Below are positions 30,306 through 34,684 of a DNA stretch of 34,684 bases, one piece after another (position 1 is the stretch's first letter; every line of letters begins with the position of its first letter). A program made the position numbers and the translations under genes. The DNA lies in NCBI GenBank assembly GCA_022769845.1, contig JALEIO010000182.1:1-34684 (forward strand), given 5' to 3'. The notes beneath the pieces were generated by a model that worked only from the letters and a program-made list of their open reading frames with translations, was not told the origin of the DNA and ran no database searches. This DNA comes from Oscillospiraceae bacterium (GTDB lineage Bacteria; Bacillota; Clostridia; UMGS1810).

Positions 30306-31850
30306 ATGCAAATGTCAAACAACGAATTGAAAAAAATATTTTCTGATGCAACCTTAAAGGTTAAGGAAATTCAGGAAACACCAGTGAGAAACTTTAGTAA
30401 AAACGAAAGCAAAAACTTAGTTCACGGCAGTAATGTAACTGCTTATCTGAACGAGCTTTCACCGACGTTTATCCAGAGGCTGAAAGAGAGAAAAAAGTCC
30501 ATAAAATCAAAGGTGTTGTTTTACTCAACAGATGATGCCGGAAACATAGATTGTTTCTTGGATATGTTTGGTGATTATGTCATATACAACAGCGATAAGG
30601 GTAAATATTATTACTGGACAGGTAGGCTATGGCGGGAGGACATTGACAATAAGATTCAGCTTTGGGTTCAGACTTCTATGAGAACACGCAGAGATTATAC
30701 ACTAAAGCAGTTAAAAAAGAACTCTGGTGTGAAAAATTATGATGAACTACTTTCTCATGTTAATAGGTGTTGCAATCAGCACAGTATCAAGGCTGTTATT
30801 GAAGGTGCAAAAGCTACGTTATCTTTTAACGATGTTATTTTCGATAAGCATCCGCATCTCTTAAATGTGCTGAATGGAACGATAAACCTAAAAGATGGGG
30901 TTATCAGACCTCACGACAGAAGGAATTTCATAACGAAGCTCATACCAATTATGTATGATGCTTCTAACAAATCACCTCAATTCAAGAGTTTTTTGAAGGA
31001 TACTTTTGAAGATGATGAGCTGATAAAATATGTTCAGAGGTTGCTCGGTTACTGTGTTACAGGAGAAACAAAGGAGCAGGTCGTTCACTTCTTTATTGGA
31101 AATGGCGCAAACGGAAAGAGTACACTGCTTTCGCTCGTGCAATACATTATGTGCGACTATTCCGCTGTGATACCATCAAAGGTACTTATCAGTGTTGAAC
31201 GAGCGGGAGCAGCTTCATCCGAAATTGCACAACTTCCACACAAGCGCCTTGTTTGTTGCAGTGAGTTAAACTGCACCGATGTGTTAAACGAAGGAAAGAT
31301 AAAAATTATGTCGAGCGGTGAAACACTTGCAGCAAGGCAGCTTTATTCACAAGCCTTCACCTTTGAACCTGAGTTCAAGTGTATTGTTGATACAAACTAT
31401 CTTCCGCAAATTATGGGTACTGATAATGGCATCTGGAGAAGGGTAAGGGTTGTTCCTTTTGAATATACAGTTTCAAAGGACAAGCTCAATAAAAACTTGT
31501 TAAATGAGCTTAAACAAGCGAAAAAAGCTGTTCTCGCTTGGCTTGTAAAGGGAGCTATTAAATACTATGAAGAAGGCTTGGGGACATGTGAAGCGGTAAT
31601 AAAGGCTACGAAAAAGTATCGCAAATCCCAAGACACATTGGGAGGCTTTATAGATGCCTGCATCAAGTATGAAGATGGTTCAGAAGTCAGAGCCAGGGCG
31701 TTATATGAGGCTTATATAAGCTACTGCAACGATAACTTTTTAAATCCTATGAGCGAAACAAAGTTCGGAAAGGATTTTGCTGCTCTTGGGTTTAAAAGGG
31801 GAAAAGATAAAGTGTCACGAAAGTATCTTGGCATCAAATTAAAAATTTAA
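30306..31850 (+). CDS. Phage/plasmid primase-helicase, P4 family (D5 N-terminal plus SF3 helicase-like)
   Basis: LNVLNGTINLKDGVIRPHDRRNFITKLIPIMYD...; Walker A FIGNGANGKSTLLSLVQYIMCDY; IVDTNYLPQIMGTDNGIWRRVRVVPFEYT. Confidence 0.93.
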   Translation: MQMSNNELKKIFSDATLKVKEIQETPVRNFSKNESKNLVHGSNVTAYLNELSPTFIQRLKERKKSIKSKVLFYSTDDAGNIDCFLDMFGDYVIYNSDKGKYYYWTGRLWREDIDNKIQLWVQTSMRTRRDYTLKQLKKNSGVKNYDELLSHVNRCCNQHSIKAVIEGAKATLSFNDVIFDKHPHLLNVLNGTINLKDGVIRPHDRRNFITKLIPIMYDASNKSPQFKSFLKDTFEDDELIKYVQRLLGYCVTGETKEQVVHFFIGNGANGKSTLLSLVQYIMCDYSAVIPSKVLISVERAGAASSEIAQLPHKRLVCCSELNCTDVLNEGKIKIMSSGETLAARQLYSQAFTFEPEFKCIVDTNYLPQIMGTDNGIWRRVRVVPFEYTVSKDKLNKNLLNELKQAKKAVLAWLVKGAIKYYEEGLGTCEAVIKATKKYRKSQDTLGGFIDACIKYEDGSEVRARALYEAYISYCNDNFLNPMSETKFGKDFAALGFKRGKDKVSRKYLGIKLKI

Positions 31851-31907
31851 ACCTTTTGCTGTGGCAGCTGTTATCTGCTGTCGCCCGCAAACAAGGAGGG
31901 ATGTGAT

Positions 31908-32588
31908 ATGAAGAAGAAACAGTTAATGCTGCACAGGACACATAGCGGGAATTACCGTTCTGTTATAAAGACAAAGCACGGCAGACTTATTTATTTAGAA
32001 GTATTCAAGGACAATAACAGCGTGTATGTTAAAAAGTGTTATTATCTTGACCGTGTGAGATGCGGAGAGTATTATGCTTCTCCACAGAGGCTTGTAACAA
32101 AAAAATTCAGTTATATAAAAATGCTTGATGTTATAGCTTCCGAACTCGACCGACAGTATTTCGGTATAGAGATTATTGATAAATTCACAGACTTAAAAAC
32201 GGATGAATTTATCACAGCACAACTTAAAGCTATGCAGAGAAAATATAATTTTCTCATATTTATCGGAGATGGCGAGTTTATAGACGGCATACCATCAGTT
32301 ATTAAAAGTCGGTTTAAAAACCGAATCCACAGAAGTATTTATTTAGAGATGAATTACAATGGTAACGGAAAAGGTGTAATATCCGATTGCCATTACTATG
32401 ATAGAAAATACAAAGAGCGGAGTGTGGTTATTCCTGAAACGCTCTCAACCGTATTTTTTGATTATAACAGACAGGCCATACTGAATATAATCAATAATGA
32501 GCTGAATACGGCATTTACAAATGTTATATTCGTTACTGACGGCAGTCTTGATATTGATAAGAAAGTCGCTCTATGCGGCAATATATAA
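31908..32588 (+). CDS. Hypothetical protein (226 aa) with apparent internal duplication
   Basis: AAGGAGG before the start region; same strand as primase and recombinase. Confidence 0.75.
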   Translation: MKKKQLMLHRTHSGNYRSVIKTKHGRLIYLEVFKDNNSVYVKKCYYLDRVRCGEYYASPQRLVTKKFSYIKMLDVIASELDRQYFGIEIIDKFTDLKTDEFITAQLKAMQRKYNFLIFIGDGEFIDGIPSVIKSRFKNRIHRSIYLEMNYNGNGKGVISDCHYYDRKYKERSVVIPETLSTVFFDYNRQAILNIINNELNTAFTNVIFVTDGSLDIDKKVALCGNI

Positions 32589-32674
32589 GCGGAACTTCGT
32601 GTGTCCGCAACAAATAATATAGCTTCACTCGTGAGCATATTATTAGACTAAACAAAAAATCGGAGGTCGATATT

Positions 32675-32848
32675 ATGCTGCAAAACATTGAAACCATCAG
32701 CACAGGATACCATACAAACTATACAGATATATCGAATAACATAAAAGAAGTTAAGCATAGCGTTGTTTTTAACGCTGAACAGAGAAAGGAACTTGAAGAA
32801 CAAATCGTAGAGGAACTCTACAGGATTTTCACGCATAAGGCAGGCTGA
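32675..32848 (+). CDS. Small hypothetical protein (57 aa), absent from the ORF track
   Basis: MLQNIETISTGYHTNYTDISNNIKEVKHSVVFNAEQRKELEEQIVEELYRIFTHKAG; CGGAGGTCG upstream of ATG; 50 nt before the recombinase gene. Confidence 0.7.
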   Translation: MLQNIETISTGYHTNYTDISNNIKEVKHSVVFNAEQRKELEEQIVEELYRIFTHKAG

Positions 32849-32900
32849 TTAAGGGAGCGGAGCGGAAACATCCGCTCCGCTTATAGAAAGGGGTGTAGTT

Positions 32901-34427
32901 ATGGCTATTGCCCTTTATGCACGAAAGTCAATCGAGCGGGAAAATTCAATCTCCTGCGAAACTCAGCTTGAATACTGTAAAGCAATGATAAAGCCTGATG
33001 AACGAGATGAAAAAATACTTACATTTGTTGACAATGGCTTTTCAGGCGGTAATACAGACCGTGATGGTTTTCAAAGTATGATGCGAAAAATCGAGCAAGG
33101 AAAGATTACCAAAGTGCTCACCTACAGATTGGACCGTATATCCAGAAGCTTATCGGACTTTGTAAACATACTTGCTGTTTTCAAAAAATATGGAGTTGAG
33201 TTTGTTTCTACACAAGAGGCATTTGACACAGGAAGTCCCTATGGCGAGCTTATCGTCAAGATTTTAGCGGTTTTTGCAGAGTTTGAAAGGCAGTCAATAA
33301 TACAGCGTGTTACACAGGCTTACGAACACAGGAGCGAAATGGGCTTCTATATGGGTGGCAGAAAACCCTATGGCTTTGACCTTGAGCCTACGGTTATAAA
33401 TAATATTAAAACGAAGCGTCTGAAACCTATTCCTGACGAAATCAAGCAAGTCAAATACATATATGATACTTATGCAGTTGAGCAAGTATCTTTAGGTAGG
33501 CTCTTAAAGAACCTTGTAGAGAATGACATCAAAACCTTATCAGGTGGCGGATGGACTACAGCCAAGCTCTCAACAATCATTAAGAACCCTATTTATGTAA
33601 GAGCTGATAACCGAGTTTATGAATATTTCCAAATGCACAATGCACAAATTATAAGTCCCCCATCTGCTTTTAATGGTATTAACGGCATACAGATTTATGG
33701 CAAAACAAAGCACGAAGCAGACAATAGTGATTGGTCAGACATCAAGGTAGTGGTAATGACACACGAGGGAGTTATAGACAGCGACACTTGGCTTAAATGT
33801 CAGCAGAAGCTATCGAAAAACAAGCAGATACGAAACGCAGTTTCAAATAAGACGAGCTGGCTCGGTGGTAAAATCATCTGTGGCAGATGTGGCAGAACTA
33901 TGACCACTATCAAGGGTAAGACAGGAAGCGGAGAAATCCGCAGGTATTTTACTTGCACAGGCAAAACTCATTTCAAAGACTGCAAAGGAACTAAAGGCAC
34001 AATTTATGCAGAGAGCCTTGAAGATATGGTCTATACCGAAATTGCCAAAAAGCTTGAAACTTTGAAGAACATCAGGACAAGCGAGAGAAAGAATGTGCAT
34101 CCTGAAATCAACAAACTGCGAAACAAGGTAAAATCCATTGAGTTATCTCAAAATAAAATCGCAGATATGCTGCTTGAGCCGGAAGCAAATGCTGATTTGC
34201 TTGAAATAATGAGTCAAAGAGCGACAAAACTTAAAGCAGAGAGAACGGAGCTTATGTTAAAGATTGAAGAACTTGAAAACACAGAAATTGATGTTAAACA
34301 AGCTATCAATCTCTCAAAAAAATGGAAAACCGCTTTCTTTGAGGAAAAGCGTGGTGTATGCGGTATCATTATAAACCGCATCATTATAGACGAGGATGGA
34401 AATGCTGAAATCGTCTGGAACATATAA
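32901..34427 (+). CDS. Large serine recombinase / site-specific integrase
   Basis: MAIALYARKSIERENSISCETQLEYCK (catalytic Ser region), YRLDRISRSLSDF, recombinase domain, zinc ribbon ICGRCGRTM...CTGKTHFKDCKG, coiled-coil tail. Confidence 0.96.
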   Translation: MAIALYARKSIERENSISCETQLEYCKAMIKPDERDEKILTFVDNGFSGGNTDRDGFQSMMRKIEQGKITKVLTYRLDRISRSLSDFVNILAVFKKYGVEFVSTQEAFDTGSPYGELIVKILAVFAEFERQSIIQRVTQAYEHRSEMGFYMGGRKPYGFDLEPTVINNIKTKRLKPIPDEIKQVKYIYDTYAVEQVSLGRLLKNLVENDIKTLSGGGWTTAKLSTIIKNPIYVRADNRVYEYFQMHNAQIISPPSAFNGINGIQIYGKTKHEADNSDWSDIKVVVMTHEGVIDSDTWLKCQQKLSKNKQIRNAVSNKTSWLGGKIICGRCGRTMTTIKGKTGSGEIRRYFTCTGKTHFKDCKGTKGTIYAESLEDMVYTEIAKKLETLKNIRTSERKNVHPEINKLRNKVKSIELSQNKIADMLLEPEANADLLEIMSQRATKLKAERTELMLKIEELENTEIDVKQAINLSKKWKTAFFEEKRGVCGIIINRIIIDEDGNAEIVWNI

Positions 34428-34431
34428 AACG

Positions 34432-34472
34432 CACCGAGACTTTATAGTCTCGGTGTAATTCTTTATTTTTTT
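34432..34472 (+). terminator. Rho-independent terminator after the large serine recombinase
   Basis: CACCGAGACT-ttat-AGTCTCGGTG followed by taattctttattttttta. Confidence 0.9.
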
Positions 34473-34558
34473 ATGTTTTTACACAAACTCTGAAACATGG
34501 CTCAATTTATTTTTTAACATTTTAATTATGTCAAAATTAACAGAATGACAAAATTGAC

Positions 34559-34587
34559 TTGACAAATACAAAATTACATACTATAAT
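34559..34587 (+). promoter_or_regulatory. Consensus sigma-A promoter TTGACA-17 bp-TATAAT
   Basis: Direct read; about 50 nt upstream of the ATG at 34636. Confidence 0.8.
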
Positions 34588-34635
34588 ATAATTGTGTCAT
34601 AATATGAGTAAATGACTAAATTAAAAGGTGATATT

Positions 34636-34684
34636 ATGAGAATATATAACTATAAAAATAAATGGGAGCAATTTTTAACACCTG
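34636..34684 (+). CDS. Start of a CDS truncated by the window end; possibly Fic-type N-terminus (MRIYNYKNKWEQFLTP)
   Basis: AAAGGTG RBS, ATG, open to the window end; only 16 residues visible. Confidence 0.4.
   Translation, partial: MRIYNYKNKWEQFLTP

Noticed and set aside
27900-34500. attL/attR direct repeats bounding the serine-integrase element
   Set aside because: Serine integrases may share only a 2-nt core, and I found no convincing longer repeat by eye; needs an empty-site comparison.

Overview
The window looks like a Clostridia/Firmicutes-type chromosomal segment; taxonomy is inferred from gene content only. Positions 1-15000 are a minus-strand housekeeping block: rpoC (partial), rpoB, split transketolase, YitT, mrnC, cysS, cysE, lgt, a yfmH/yfmF-like M16 peptidase pair and rny. 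A plus-strand cotJABC spore-coat operon follows (15377-16529). Next come degraded IS256 and IS3 family remnants (16554-17400) and a YgjV-like membrane protein. Positions 18306-27065 hold a compact minus-strand operon with a divergent PocR/AraC regulator. The operon encodes a parallel beta-helix GH28-like protein, a TIM-barrel-like putative glycosidase, two FAD-dependent oxidoreductases, an M14 peptidase and a frameshifted CapA. None of these has an evident signal peptide and no transporter is present; this is the best candidate for an undescribed pathway. The right side is mobile: an IS200-like element with a nonsense codon in tnpA and a 17-bp stem over the tnpA ribosome-binding site, an orphan serine resolvase, and an integrative element with an unknown 430-aa ORF, a P4-type primase/helicase, an internally duplicated 226-aa ORF, a 57-aa ORF and a large serine recombinase. 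The window ends at a possible Fic-type gene start. All family assignments are from recognisable motifs, with no database search.
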